NCBI GenBank assembly: GCA_016703105.1
Contig: JADJCS010000001.1
Coordinates: forward strand, 1-64,000
Length of the DNA: 64,000 nt
From: Flavobacteriales bacterium
Lineage (GTDB): Bacteria; Bacteroidota; Bacteroidia; Flavobacteriales_F; PHOS-HE28
Reading direction: 5' to 3'
The notes below the pieces were generated by a model. It was not told the DNA's origin and ran no database searches. It saw nothing but the letters and a program-made list of their open reading frames with translations. Shown piece after piece: positions 40,198-49,202 of the stretch (positions are counted from its first letter, which is position 1; each line of letters opens with the position of its first letter). Position numbers and translations under genes: made by a program.

Positions 40198-41328
40198 TTG
40201 CACGACGTCTATATCACCCGCACCTCCGGTTTCCTTCCGAACGAGCCCGTCTCCAATGCGGAGATGACCGACTTCATTGGCAAGATCGATGGCAAGCCGT
40301 CCCGTGCGGCGACCATTGTGTTGCGCAACAACGGCATCGTGCAGCGCTACTATGCGCTGGACAAGCAGGGGCGGATGACGCACACCAACGCGCAAATAGC
40401 CGCCGCAGCGGTGCGCGGCCTCACCGGCGATGGGGTGGAAATGAAGGACCTGGAGGTGCTCGCCTGCGGGACTTCCTCCCCGGACCAATTCCTCCCCAGC
40501 CACGCCTCGCAGGTGCATGGTGAACTGGACCATCCCATCGAGATCATTTCCACCGCGGGTTCCTGTTGCACCGGCATGCATGCCCTGAAGTATGCCCACA
40601 TGAGCGTGGCTTCAGGCAATTCACGGAACGCCGTAGCCGTGGGCAGCGAGGCGCTCAGTGCCATGATGGTGGCCCGCAACTTTGAGGGCGAGACCGAACG
40701 CTACCGGCAACTGGAGCAGGATCCCATCATCGGTTTCGAGAAGGAGTTCCTCCGCTGGATGCTCTCCGATGGCGCGGCCGCCGTGCTCTTGGAAACCAAA
40801 CCCCGCAACGAGGGTTCGCTGAAGATGGACTGGGTGGTGAGCCGCTCCTTCGCCAATGAATTGGACGTATGCATGTATTCCGGCGCGGACAAGGACGCCG
40901 AGGGCCGCACACAGGGCTGGAAGACCTATGAACCGGCAGACCTCGCCGGCAAGTCCATCTTCACCATCAAGCAGGATGTGAAACTGCTCGGCAAGAACAT
41001 CGTGCCCGTGGGCGTGACCTACCTGCGTGAAACGTTCGAGAGCAAGGGCCTGGACCCGAAGGACATCGACCACATGCTGGTACACCTTTCCTCCATGTTC
41101 TTCAAGGACAAGGTGCATGACGAGATGTATGCCCAGGGGATCGGCGTTCCCATGGAGAAGTGGTTCATCAACCTGCCGCAAATGGGCAATGTGGGTGCCG
41201 CGTCCATCTTCATCATGCTTTGGGACCTGATGCGCCAGGGCAAGGTGAAGAAAGGGGAGAAGATCCTGCTGATGGTGCCGGAAAGCGCGCGGTTCAGTTA
41301 TTCGTTCGCGCTGCTTACAGCAGTGTAG
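40198..41328 (+). CDS. darB: DarB-like ketosynthase (KAS III fold)
   Basis: 376 residues from a TTG start (HDVYITRTSGFLPNEPVSNAE), which matches the DarB N-terminus; no ATG lies nearby. Thiolase-fold motifs: RAATIVLRNNGIVQRYYALD, the active-site cysteine in STAGSCCTGMHALKYA, the histidine in HMLVHLSSMF and the asparagine in PQMGNVGAASIF. It condenses a beta-ketoacyl thioester with a second acyl chain and, with DarA, forms the cyclohexanedione precursor of dialkylresorcinols. The next gene is separated by 77 bp containing another -7 box. Confidence 0.88.
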   Translation: MHDVYITRTSGFLPNEPVSNAEMTDFIGKIDGKPSRAATIVLRNNGIVQRYYALDKQGRMTHTNAQIAAAAVRGLTGDGVEMKDLEVLACGTSSPDQFLPSHASQVHGELDHPIEIISTAGSCCTGMHALKYAHMSVASGNSRNAVAVGSEALSAMMVARNFEGETERYRQLEQDPIIGFEKEFLRWMLSDGAAAVLLETKPRNEGSLKMDWVVSRSFANELDVCMYSGADKDAEGRTQGWKTYEPADLAGKSIFTIKQDVKLLGKNIVPVGVTYLRETFESKGLDPKDIDHMLVHLSSMFFKDKVHDEMYAQGIGVPMEKWFINLPQMGNVGAASIFIMLWDLMRQGKVKKGEKILLMVPESARFSYSFALLTAV

Positions 41329-41357
41329 ACCGGTTCCGAGTTGCGGGTTGAGCGGGT

Positions 41358-41365
41358 TACTTTTG
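41358..41365 (+). promoter_or_regulatory. -7 box TACTTTTG before the gene at 41406
   Basis: Identical to the darB box, 40 bases before the start at 41406. Confidence 0.55.
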
Positions 41366-41405
41366 CACCCCTTCCGTGCCCTCCCGGGCAGGATGTCTCC
41401 CCACG

Positions 41406-41807
41406 ATGAAGAAGGACGAGGTCCCGCAGGACGATGCCAACATGCTGGAAGGCAAGTTCAAGGTGGTGAAGTACGCTCTGAACGAGAAAGGCGAGTTCGA
41501 GAAAGTACCCAGCGTGGGCTGGGAGCCGGAGAACGTGGCCTTGAGCCAGGCCTGGGATGTGATCAACGAGAAGGTGGAAGCCGCTCGCCAGCAAGTGCTG
41601 AAAGGTGGGGCGAGCCCATTGCTCTTCCACATGGAGAAGAACATGATGGACATCGCTCTGCTCGCCAAATACATGGGCCTTCCAACCGGCAAGGTGAAAC
41701 GGCACCTGGAGCCGGATGGGTTCGCCCAGCTCGATACGATCCTGCTCACACAATACGCTGAGGTTCTGCTGATCACCGTGGAGGAGTTGAAGCGCGTGCC
41801 CGCATGA
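41406..41807 (+). CDS. Small conserved protein of the DAR/flexirubin locus
   Basis: 133 residues from MKKDEVPQDDANMLEGKFKV. A short acidic protein of this kind follows darB in flexirubin-type clusters (family knowledge). Visible features are a WEPENVALSQAWDVI segment, helices (NEKVEAARQQVLKG, PLLFHMEKNMMDIALLAKYM) and VKRHLEPDGFAQLD near residue 105, which might be a helix-turn-helix-like end. No catalytic motif. The start at 41406 is preferred over 41376. It overlaps the BtrH-domain gene by ATGA. Confidence 0.7.
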   Translation: MKKDEVPQDDANMLEGKFKVVKYALNEKGEFEKVPSVGWEPENVALSQAWDVINEKVEAARQQVLKGGASPLLFHMEKNMMDIALLAKYMGLPTGKVKRHLEPDGFAQLDTILLTQYAEVLLITVEELKRVPA

Positions 41808-42826
41808 TCCGGCCCGACGTAACGATCCCGTTCGATCACCAACAGAGCGCCCATTGCGAAACGGGCGTGATCTCCAATCTCATGCGGTTCCATGGCCTGC
41901 CCGTGAGCGAGCCCATGGCTTTTGGGATCGGCTCCGGGCTGTTCTATAGCCACATGCCTTTTTTGAAGATGAACGGCATTCCGGTCACCAGCTACCGCAT
42001 TCTGCCCGGCTGGATCTTCGGGAGGTTCACCAAGAAGCTCGGCATCGCCATCAAGCGGATGAAATTCCGCGACCCAAAGGCCGCGATGGACGAACTCGAC
42101 CGCGTGCTGGCCCAGGGGCTGCCGGTGGGCATGCTCACCAGCGTGTTCTACCTGCCGTACCTGCCCAAGGCCTTCCGCTTCCACTTCAATGGGCACAACA
42201 TCGTTGTGTTCGGGAAGGAAGGGGATGAGTACCTGGTGAGCGATCCCGTGATGGACGGCACCACGCGCATCCACCGCACCGCGTTGATCCGCGCCCGTTT
42301 CGCCAAGGGCATGCCCAATATCAAGGGCAGCATGTACTACCCGACCAGCGTGCCCACCGACGCGGACATCCGCAAGGCGGCGATCCGCGGTCTGCGCCGC
42401 ACGGCGCGTGATATGAGCAACACCCCGCTGCCCATGTTCGGTACGAAGGGCATCGGCTATCTCGCGGGCAAACTGCGGAAGTACGAACAGAAGCTGGGCG
42501 AGCGCGACGCACGCCTCGCCTTGGGCAATTTGATCCGCATGCAGGAGGAGATCGGTACCGGCGGTGCAGGCTTCCGCTTCATCTTCGCGGCCTTCTTGAT
42601 GGAAACCGCCAACCTGCTGGACCGCCCCGACCTGCGTGCCCATGCCCTCACCATGAACCGCATCGGCGACCTCTGGCGCGATTTCGCCTACGAGGCCGGC
42701 CGCCTGTGCAAGGGCAGCGCAGAGGCGCACATCACCTTTCCTTACCTGGCAGACAAGCTGGAAGCCATCGGAAAGGAGGAAACCGCCTTCTTCAAGGAAC
42801 TTCACGCGGTGAGCAAGACCTTATGA
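41804..42826 (+). CDS. BtrH N-terminal domain / DUF4872 protein
   Basis: 340 residues with the BtrH-type N-terminus (FDHQQSAHCETGVISNLM, where Cys and the later His in FNGHNIVVFG and Asp in YLVSDPV form a papain-like triad) and a DUF4872-like C-terminal helical half (RRTARDMSNTPLP ... FAAFLMETANLLD). BtrH in butirosin synthesis is an acyltransferase that moves an acyl group from a carrier protein. Here a similar role, moving the aryl-polyene or fatty chain from its carrier protein, is a reasonable inference. It overlaps both neighbours by ATGA. Confidence 0.8.
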   Translation: MIRPDVTIPFDHQQSAHCETGVISNLMRFHGLPVSEPMAFGIGSGLFYSHMPFLKMNGIPVTSYRILPGWIFGRFTKKLGIAIKRMKFRDPKAAMDELDRVLAQGLPVGMLTSVFYLPYLPKAFRFHFNGHNIVVFGKEGDEYLVSDPVMDGTTRIHRTALIRARFAKGMPNIKGSMYYPTSVPTDADIRKAAIRGLRRTARDMSNTPLPMFGTKGIGYLAGKLRKYEQKLGERDARLALGNLIRMQEEIGTGGAGFRFIFAAFLMETANLLDRPDLRAHALTMNRIGDLWRDFAYEAGRLCKGSAEAHITFPYLADKLEAIGKEETAFFKELHAVSKTL

Positions 42827-43557
42827 GCGTCCCTGTGATCCGTGTGCAAGGGCTGGTGAAGCATTACCGCAACGCGGATGCACCGGCCGTGAACGGTATG
42901 GACCTCGAGGTGATGCCCGGCGAATTCCTCGGGCTCCTCGGACCCAACGGCGCGGGCAAGACCACCATCATCTCGATCATCACCGGCGTGCGCCAACCCA
43001 CATCCGGCACGGTTTCCATACAAGGCATTCCCATTACGCGCGACGCCCATGAGGTGCATCGCATCATCGGCTACGTGCCCCAGGACATCGCCCTGTACGA
43101 AGCGCTCACAGCGCGGGAGAACCTCACCTTCTTCGGCGAGCTCGTGGGTCTATCCGGCCAGCGGTTGCGCCAGCGGTCGGACGAGTTGCTGGAAAGGACC
43201 GGTCTGCTGGCCCGCGCCGGGGAGCGCGTGAAGGATTGGAGCGGAGGTATGAAGCGCCGCTTGAATTTGATCGTGGCCTTGTTGCATGAACCGGCCATCC
43301 TCTTCCTGGACGAGCCCACGGTGGGTATCGATGTGCAGAGCCGCGCCGCGATCTGGGAACTGCTCCACGAGATCAACGCGACGGGCACCACCGTGGTCTA
43401 CACCTCGCACCACTTGGAGGAAGCCGAGCGCCTCTGTAGCCGCGTGGTGATCATCGACAACGGCCGCGCGGTGGGCGAGGTGAGCGATCCGCAAGCCCAC
43501 AAAGGCCACTTGGAAGAAACGTTCCTGCGAATGACCGGGCGCGGTTTGCGCGATTGA
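42823..43557 (+). CDS. ABC transporter ATP-binding protein
   Basis: 244 residues with Walker A GPNGAGKTT (near residue 40), Q-loop YVPQDIALYE, signature WSGGMKRR, Walker B ILFLDEPTVGID and the H-loop YTSHHLEE. This is the ABC-2 exporter type (ABCA/DrrA-like). The start at 42823 overlaps the BtrH-domain gene by ATGA, and the permease gene begins 3 bases after its stop. In flexirubin-type clusters this pair is thought to move the product or its precursor to the envelope. Confidence 0.9.
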   Translation: MSVPVIRVQGLVKHYRNADAPAVNGMDLEVMPGEFLGLLGPNGAGKTTIISIITGVRQPTSGTVSIQGIPITRDAHEVHRIIGYVPQDIALYEALTARENLTFFGELVGLSGQRLRQRSDELLERTGLLARAGERVKDWSGGMKRRLNLIVALLHEPAILFLDEPTVGIDVQSRAAIWELLHEINATGTTVVYTSHHLEEAERLCSRVVIIDNGRAVGEVSDPQAHKGHLEETFLRMTGRGLRD

Positions 43558-43559
43558 CC

Positions 43560-44847
43560 ATGCTGCGCCGCATCATCGCCCATATCCGCAAAGAACTGCT
43601 GCTGCTGGTGCGCGACCGCGCCGGCCTCGCACTTCTCTATGTGATGCCCATCGTGCTGGTGAGCATCATGGCCGTAGTGCAGGATGCGCCGTTCCGCGAT
43701 TTCGCGGATAAACAAGTGAAGGTGCTCTTCCGCGACCTGGATGGTGGGGTTGTGGGTGAGAAGGTCCGGGCCGGAATGGACATAGCCGGGAGCTGTACCA
43801 TCACCGACGCCGGCACCTTGAGCGAGGAGGGGATCAAGGAGGAAGTGCGGAAGGGCCATCATCAGGTGGCCGTGATCGTGCCCGCCGGGGCCAGTAAGGT
43901 GCTCCTGGACCGCTCCGCGCATGCCATGGATGGGCTCTTCGGCCCAGATCACCGGGGATAGCGTAGCTCCGGTCGAACCGGACAGCGCCTTTGTGCGCAT
44001 GATCGTGGACCCCACGGTGAAACATGCCTTCCGCGAAGCTCTCTCGGGGCGCATTGATCAGGATCCTCGCCGGGCTCAGTTCCGAGCAATTGCTCGTGGA
44101 TATGCACGCGCGCATGGAAGCCATCACCGGCGACACCTTGGAACCGTTGAAGATGATGGCTCCCTTCATCGGGGTTGACAGGCGCTTGGCGGCGGGGAGA
44201 CCAGCGGTGTGCTGATCGCCTCGGACAGCACCCAGCACAATGTGCCGGCCTGGACCATCTTCGCCATGTTCTTCACCGTCGTAATGCTGGCGGGCAACAT
44301 GGTGAAGGAGCGGAACTCCGGCTGCATGGCCCGCCTTCTCACCATGCCGGGTGGCGTAGCGGAGCGCATCCTCGGGCGCGCGGTCGCCTACTTGTTCATT
44401 TGCGTGACCCAGCTCGGCGTGCTGCTGGCCATGGGACATTGGGTGTTACCGGTCTGGGGCTTACCCGCATTGGTGCTCGGCCCTGCGAAGGACCTTGCAC
44501 TTTTGCTGCTGGCGGCGGTGTTCATCAGTGGAGCGGCCACTTCGTTCGGTGTGTTGGTGGGTTCTTTCGCGCGCACCCAGCAGCAATCAGCGATCCTGGG
44601 CTCTTCGGTGGTGGTGATCATGTCCGCCATCGGCGGCATCTGGGTGCCGTTGTACATCATGCCCCAAGGCATGCAGATGATCGGGCGTTTCTCACCCCTC
44701 AACTGGTCCATGGAAGCCTTCAATGTGATCCTGCTCCGCCAGGGTGATCTGGGCGAGTTGGTGCTCTACCTGCTGCCGCTCGCGGGCTTCTCGGTCCTGT
44801 GTTTGGCGATCACCGTCGTTGCCGAACGGATAGCTTCGTCCAACTGA
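43560..44847 (+). CDS. ABC-2 type permease of the DAR locus, three frameshifts
   Basis: About 428 residues after correction. It starts MLRRIIAHIRKELLLLVRDR, with one N-terminal transmembrane helix (ALLYVMPIVLVSIMAVV) and a large extracytoplasmic loop. The C-terminal part has five helices (WTIFAMFFTVVMLAGNMVKE, AYLFICVTQLGVLLAMGHWV and others). Three one-base changes break the frame: near 43935 (GGG for GG), near 44048 (GGGG for GGG) and near 44192 (GG for GGG). All are in G runs, and each repair joins sensible sequence (AHAMDG-SSAQIT, REALSG-ALIRILAG, VDRRLG-GGETSG). Sequence error is the likely cause. Confidence 0.7.
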
Positions 44848-44849
44848 CC

Positions 44850-46054
44850 ATGGCAGGCGAGGTGGTGATCACCGGCTTGGGTGTGATCTCCGCCCTCGGC
44901 CGCAACACACAGGAGAACCTGGACGCCCTGCTCGCGGAGCGCTCCGGTATCGGGCCCATCACCGTGTTGGACACCCGCCATCGCGGTTCCATTCTCGTCG
45001 CTGAGGTGCCTTTTACCGACGATGCGTTGGGTGCCCTTGCCGCACCGAAGAGCCTGCGCGGTTGGACCCGCACCGCATTGCTGGGCCTTACGGCTGTTCG
45101 GGAAGCGTTGCAGCAGGCCGGGCTCGATCCCGCCACCACCCGCACCGGACTTATCTCCGCCACCACCGCTGGTGGCATCGACAAGACAGAACCCATTTAC
45201 GACCACTATTTCCTTCCGGTGATCCCGCCCGATTCCGCGCAGTACCTCGGCACGCACGATCCCGGCGATCATTCCGAGCGCATCGCCGCCGAACTCGGTT
45301 TCCATGATCTGGTCACCACCATCAGCACGGCGTGCTCCTCCTCCGCGAACGCATTGATCTTCGGGGCCCGCCTCATCCGCAATGGCCTGCTCGACGCTGC
45401 CGTGGTAGGCGGCGCCGATGCACTGTGCAAATTCACGGTGAACGGCTTCAACAGTTTGATGATCCTGGACAAGGAGCCTTGTCGGCCGTTCGACCGTGAT
45501 CGCGCCGGACTGAATCTTGGCGAAGCCGGGGCCTACCTGGTACTCGAATCCGCGGCCCATGCGGCGCGGCGCGGTGCGAAGGCGCTCGCCAAAGTGTCTG
45601 GGTACGCGAATACCAACGAGGCCTTCCATGCCACGGCTTCCGCACCGGACGGAGCGGGCGCCTTGAAGGCCATGGAACAGGCGCTCCGCTCCGCTGGCCT
45701 GCGCCGCAGGAGGTGAGCTACGTCAACGTGCATGGCACCGGCACGGCCAACAACGATGCTTCCGAGGGTACCGCATTGATCCGTTTGTTCGGGGATGGAA
45801 TGCCGCCGTTCAGCAGCACCAAGTCCTTCACCGGCCATACGCTCGGGGCGGCGGGCGCGGTGGAAGCCATCTACTCGGTGCTCGCCATCCAGCACGGTGT
45901 GCTTTATGCCAACCTGCGGTTCACGACGCCCATCGAAGAGGCACCGTTGACGCCCGTGCTCCATACCCAACGTGGCGTTGTGTTGCAGCATGTGCTCAGC
46001 AGTTCGTTCGGCTTCGGCGGCAACAACACTTCGCTGGTGATCAGCGCCCCATGA
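44850..46054 (+). CDS. Beta-ketoacyl-ACP synthase II (FabF-like), one frameshift
   Basis: About 401 residues after correction. MAGEVVITGLGVISALG opens it. The catalytic cysteine is in TISTACSSSANAL (Cys162), and the two histidines are in YVNVHGTGTANND and KSFTGHTLGAAG, so the enzyme has a full Cys-His-His triad. The frame shifts near 45703, where CTGCGCCG should read CTGGCGCCG (AGLAPQEVSYVN). It elongates the acyl chain of the aryl polyene or dialkylresorcinol together with the chain-length-factor-like partner that follows (ATGA overlap). Confidence 0.8.
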
Positions 46055-47193
46055 AGCGGCCGGTCCATATCGTCGGCGCTTCCGCCATCGGCCCGCAACC
46101 GGTGTTCGATACGGATCGCCTGACGGAGGTCGCGGGATACGATAGACATCCGATCAAAGCCATCCTGCCCGATCTCAAGCGCTATATCGACCCGGTGCGC
46201 GGCCGCCGCATGGAAAAGGTCGCGCGCATCGGCATCGGCACCGCTTTGAACGCGTTGGACCGCGCAGGGAAGCGCGAACCGGAGGCGGTGATCGTAGGCA
46301 CTGGCCTGGGTTGCATGGAAAGCACGGAGCGCTTCTTCGTACCGCTGCTGCACAACCACGAAGAGGTGCCGAACCCCACGGCGTTCATCCAAAGCACCCA
46401 CAACAACGTCGCCGGTCAGATCGCGCTGTCCACCGGGTGTACAGGCTACAACTTCACCTACTTGCATCGGGGTCTTTCCTTTACCAGCGCCTTGTTGGAC
46501 GGTTTTATGCACGTGGGGGCGGAAGGTCGGCGCAATGTGCTCGTGGGAGGGGCGGAATCGATCACGCCGGATTACTACACGGTGCAAAAGCGCACCGGGC
46601 TTTGGAAAGAGCCCGATGTGCCATCGCTTTCCGTGCTATCGAGCGCGACCACCGGTGCGCTCTGCGGTGAAGGTGCCGCGTTCTTCGTGCTGGACGATCG
46701 ACCCGGCGATGGGCCGGACGTGCGCCTCGCCGACCTGGATATCACCTACCGCGGCCCGGCGGATGGTCTCCCGGCCCGAGTATCGACTTTTCTGGAACGC
46801 AATGGGCTCGCTGCTGGGGATGTCGACCTGCTGATGCTGGGCTACAACGGCGATGCGGTACAGGACCGTGCCTACCATCCGGTGTTGGCGTTGTTCCCCA
46901 CGGCCACCATGGCCGCGTTCAAGCACCTCAGCGGCGAGTACTGCACGGCCAATGCCTTCGGCACATGGCTCTCTTGGTCCGCACTGGTCTCGGGTACGTT
47001 ACCCAAAGAGGCCGTGCTGCGCGAACACGCATCACCGTTCAGGCGCGCGTTGTTCGTGGATCATTTCCAACTGAAGGACTTCAGCCTGGTGTGTGATGCG
47101 CGATGCCTCGCCCGAATTGAACCCTTGCCACGGGAATTGTTACCTGATGCGTCAATTGGAGGTGACCAAACAGAAGGCGGATGCCCCCTTTGA
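46051..47193 (+). CDS. Ketosynthase-like partner (chain length factor type)
   Basis: 380 residues of the thiolase fold, beginning KRPVHIVGASAIGPQPV. The site of the nucleophile is LSTGCTGYNFTY, so Cys is kept, but both catalytic histidines are lost: the HGTGT region reads LMLGYNGDAVQD and the second reads LSGEYCTANAFG. Such proteins pair with an active ketosynthase and set chain length (as in type II PKS and aryl-polyene systems). FIQSTHNNVAGQIAL is typical of the group. It overlaps the active FabF-like gene by ATGA and is the last clear gene of the locus here. Confidence 0.75.
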   Translation: MKRPVHIVGASAIGPQPVFDTDRLTEVAGYDRHPIKAILPDLKRYIDPVRGRRMEKVARIGIGTALNALDRAGKREPEAVIVGTGLGCMESTERFFVPLLHNHEEVPNPTAFIQSTHNNVAGQIALSTGCTGYNFTYLHRGLSFTSALLDGFMHVGAEGRRNVLVGGAESITPDYYTVQKRTGLWKEPDVPSLSVLSSATTGALCGEGAAFFVLDDRPGDGPDVRLADLDITYRGPADGLPARVSTFLERNGLAAGDVDLLMLGYNGDAVQDRAYHPVLALFPTATMAAFKHLSGEYCTANAFGTWLSWSALVSGTLPKEAVLREHASPFRRALFVDHFQLKDFSLVCDARCLARIEPLPRELLPDASIGGDQTEGGCPL

Positions 47194-47344
47194 GCAGTTG
47201 AGCTTCCGTCCTCAACCTTCCGAGCACCAAACCCTGGTGATCTGGCCACCGGTTCTCGCGTGGGACGTACGCCGCTTTCCTGCCTTTGACGAAGCGGTTC
47301 TGATCGGCACGCGCGCCCTGACCGATCCAGTGCCCTGGGTTTAG
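47147..47344 (+). CDS. Possible small ORF after the ketosynthase pair
   Basis: A 65-codon frame (MRQLEVTKQKADAPFEQLSF ... VPWV) starts inside the previous gene by 47 bases and ends before a small hairpin (GGACGC-CTC-GCGTCC, 47363-47377). Codon use looks fairly normal, but there is no recognised domain and the overlap is large. It may be an extension of the cluster or a random frame. Confidence 0.25.
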   Translation: MRQLEVTKQKADAPFEQLSFRPQPSEHQTLVIWPPVLAWDVRRFPAFDEAVLIGTRALTDPVPWV

Positions 47345-47410
47345 ATCCTTCCTGTTCGTGCTGGACGCCTCGCGTCCGGCGCGGTCCACGTCGGATCTCA
47401 AACCAACCAG

Positions 47411-48364
47411 ATGAAACATCTCTTCCTGGCAGGGGTGCTGTTATGCACTTCCCTGCCCACTTGGGCCTGTGATGTCTGCGGGATCTTCCTCGGCATCCAG
47501 CCCAATGATCGCTCGACCTCGTTCGGGCTTTATTACCGGTTCCGGCACTTGGAAGGTGATCTGGGTGGCATCTCGCTGCTCAAGCACGGCGGAGGTCACT
47601 CGGGAGAAGCTGCTGCGGCACCGAGCCATTATGCCGAGCAGTACCAGGTTCTGGAAGCGCGAGCGGATATCTGGTTCACCCAGCGGTTTGCCCTCATGGC
47701 CTCGGTGCCCGTGGTGAACAACTACCAGAGCGTGGACGGTTATGCCACCGCCGATGTCTATGGCATTGGTGATCCGTTCGTCCTCGGCCGGTTCGTAGTA
47801 GCGAACACGCGCTGTCTTACGGACGCCCCACGCACGGTCCATCGCGTCACGTTGGGGGTGGGGGTGAAATTCCCGCTGGGTCGCACGGATATGGAATTCG
47901 CTGAAGCTTCCGTACCACACGACCTACAACCGGGCACCGGCACGTGGGACGCCCTGGCTTCCGCGGAGTACATGGTGCGCCGCAACAAGGTGGGTGGATC
48001 GCTGGCCGTTTTCGGCCGCTACAATGGCAGTGACAGGAATGCGTACCAACTGGGCCATGGCTTGAGCACCACGGCCGAGGCGTTCTACCAGGTCCCGCTC
48101 GGATCGTTCACGTGGGCGCCCTCCCTGGGCGGCTATGTCGAGCATACGGGAATGGACCAAAGTGATGGGACCGTCGTGCAGGGCACGGGTTCCACCACGC
48201 TCTTCACCCACGCGGGATCCCGCGTGTGGTGGCGCAATTGGATGCTTTCGGTGAACCACCAACTTGCCGTGGCGCGTTCCACAGGCGAATGGATGGTGCC
48301 GAACCGCCAACGCGTGATCGTAGGGATCACATACAACCTCATCAGAAAAACCAACACCCCATGA
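47411..48364 (+). CDS. Outer-membrane CDVCG protein paired with MbnP
   Basis: 317 residues with a signal peptide ending at the motif WACDVCGIFLG. The CDVCG pair right after the cleavage site is typical of a Bacteroidota family found next to MbnP-like genes. The body is beta-rich (SFGLYYRFRHLEG, LEARADIWFTQRFALMASVP, ... RVIVGITYNLI) as in an outer-membrane barrel. A His-rich loop (LKHGGGHSGEAAAAPSHY) could bind metal. It overlaps the MbnP gene by 4 bases. Copper uptake or handling at the outer membrane is an inference from that neighbour. Confidence 0.7.
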   Translation: MKHLFLAGVLLCTSLPTWACDVCGIFLGIQPNDRSTSFGLYYRFRHLEGDLGGISLLKHGGGHSGEAAAAPSHYAEQYQVLEARADIWFTQRFALMASVPVVNNYQSVDGYATADVYGIGDPFVLGRFVVANTRCLTDAPRTVHRVTLGVGVKFPLGRTDMEFAEASVPHDLQPGTGTWDALASAEYMVRRNKVGGSLAVFGRYNGSDRNAYQLGHGLSTTAEAFYQVPLGSFTWAPSLGGYVEHTGMDQSDGTVVQGTGSTTLFTHAGSRVWWRNWMLSVNHQLAVARSTGEWMVPNRQRVIVGITYNLIRKTNTP

Positions 48365-49128
48365 ATTCCAAGACCCTGGCCCTTGTGGCCGCATTGACCG
48401 CGATCGTTCCCGGCTGTAAGAAGGACGACCCAGCCCCCCCTTCGGGTGGTAACCCTGCTCCGACGACCGCCAACGTGGAACTCGAGATCGAGTTCTTCAA
48501 TGGTGCGAACCCCTATGCACTGACCGATGTGCTAACGGACAGCGCGGGCAACGAGGTGCGTTTCGACAAGCTTCGCTTCTTCATTTCCAACGCCCATCTG
48601 TTCGATGATGCCATGAACGAGATCGCGCACTACGAAGACGTCTACATGCTGGCCGATGCATCGACCCAGGCCGTGACCTATGACCTCGGTACGGTCAGCG
48701 CTGGTCACATCCATGAGATCGGCATGAACATCGGACTGGACAGCGCGACCAACCACACCGATCCCACCACCTTCACCGAAGCGCCGCTGAACGATGCTAC
48801 CATGCACTGGTTCTGGAACCCCGCCTTGGGCTACAAGTTCATGGAACTGAACGGCTACGTGGACAGCAATGGCGACAACGTGGTCGATGCCACGGACGCA
48901 GCGGTGGAGTACCACATCGCCACGGATGCCCTGCTGGGCGAGGCCGAATTCAATGTGCACCAGGATGTGGCCGGTGGCACTACGTTGACCATCGCCATTC
49001 ATGTGGATCTCGCGCACCTGGCCGCGCAGATCGACCTGGGAACGAACCCACAATCGCATACCACGGACTTCCCGGCCCTAGCCGTGCGTATGCGTGATGC
49101 GCTGATCGGTTCGATGGAATTGCACTGA
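48361..49128 (+). CDS. MbnP-like copper-binding lipoprotein
   Basis: 255 residues with a lipoprotein signal (AALTAIVPGCKK, Cys at 19). From residue 40 it has the MbnP pattern: VELEIEFFNGANPYALTDV, GNEVRFDKLRFFISNAHLFD, the conserved MHWFWNPALGYKFMELNG and a C-terminal HVDLAHL. MbnP proteins bind copper with a site that includes a tryptophan oxidised by the diheme enzyme MbnH. A DSNGDNVVDATDA segment near 185 is a calcium-loop-like insertion. No mbnH gene is adjacent, so its partner must be elsewhere or absent. A strong terminator follows. Confidence 0.8.
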   Translation: MNSKTLALVAALTAIVPGCKKDDPAPPSGGNPAPTTANVELEIEFFNGANPYALTDVLTDSAGNEVRFDKLRFFISNAHLFDDAMNEIAHYEDVYMLADASTQAVTYDLGTVSAGHIHEIGMNIGLDSATNHTDPTTFTEAPLNDATMHWFWNPALGYKFMELNGYVDSNGDNVVDATDAAVEYHIATDALLGEAEFNVHQDVAGGTTLTIAIHVDLAHLAAQIDLGTNPQSHTTDFPALAVRMRDALIGSMELH

Positions 49129-49150
49129 CCGGACCTGGATCCGTGAACAG

Positions 49151-49180
49151 GAAGGGCCCCGCCGATCAGCGGGGCCCTTC
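49151..49180. terminator. Bidirectional terminator between convergent genes
   Basis: GAAGGGCCCCGC, six bases, GCGGGGCCCTTC: a perfect 12-bp stem placed between the ends of the MbnP gene and the next minus-strand gene. Confidence 0.75.
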
Positions 49181-49202
49181 ACCTTTCAACCAAACCCAAT
49201 TC

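Noticed and set aside
43560..46054. Loss of the ABC permease and ketosynthase as true pseudogenes
   Set aside because: Each break is one base in a G run and conserved motifs continue on both sides, so sequence error is the simpler reading.
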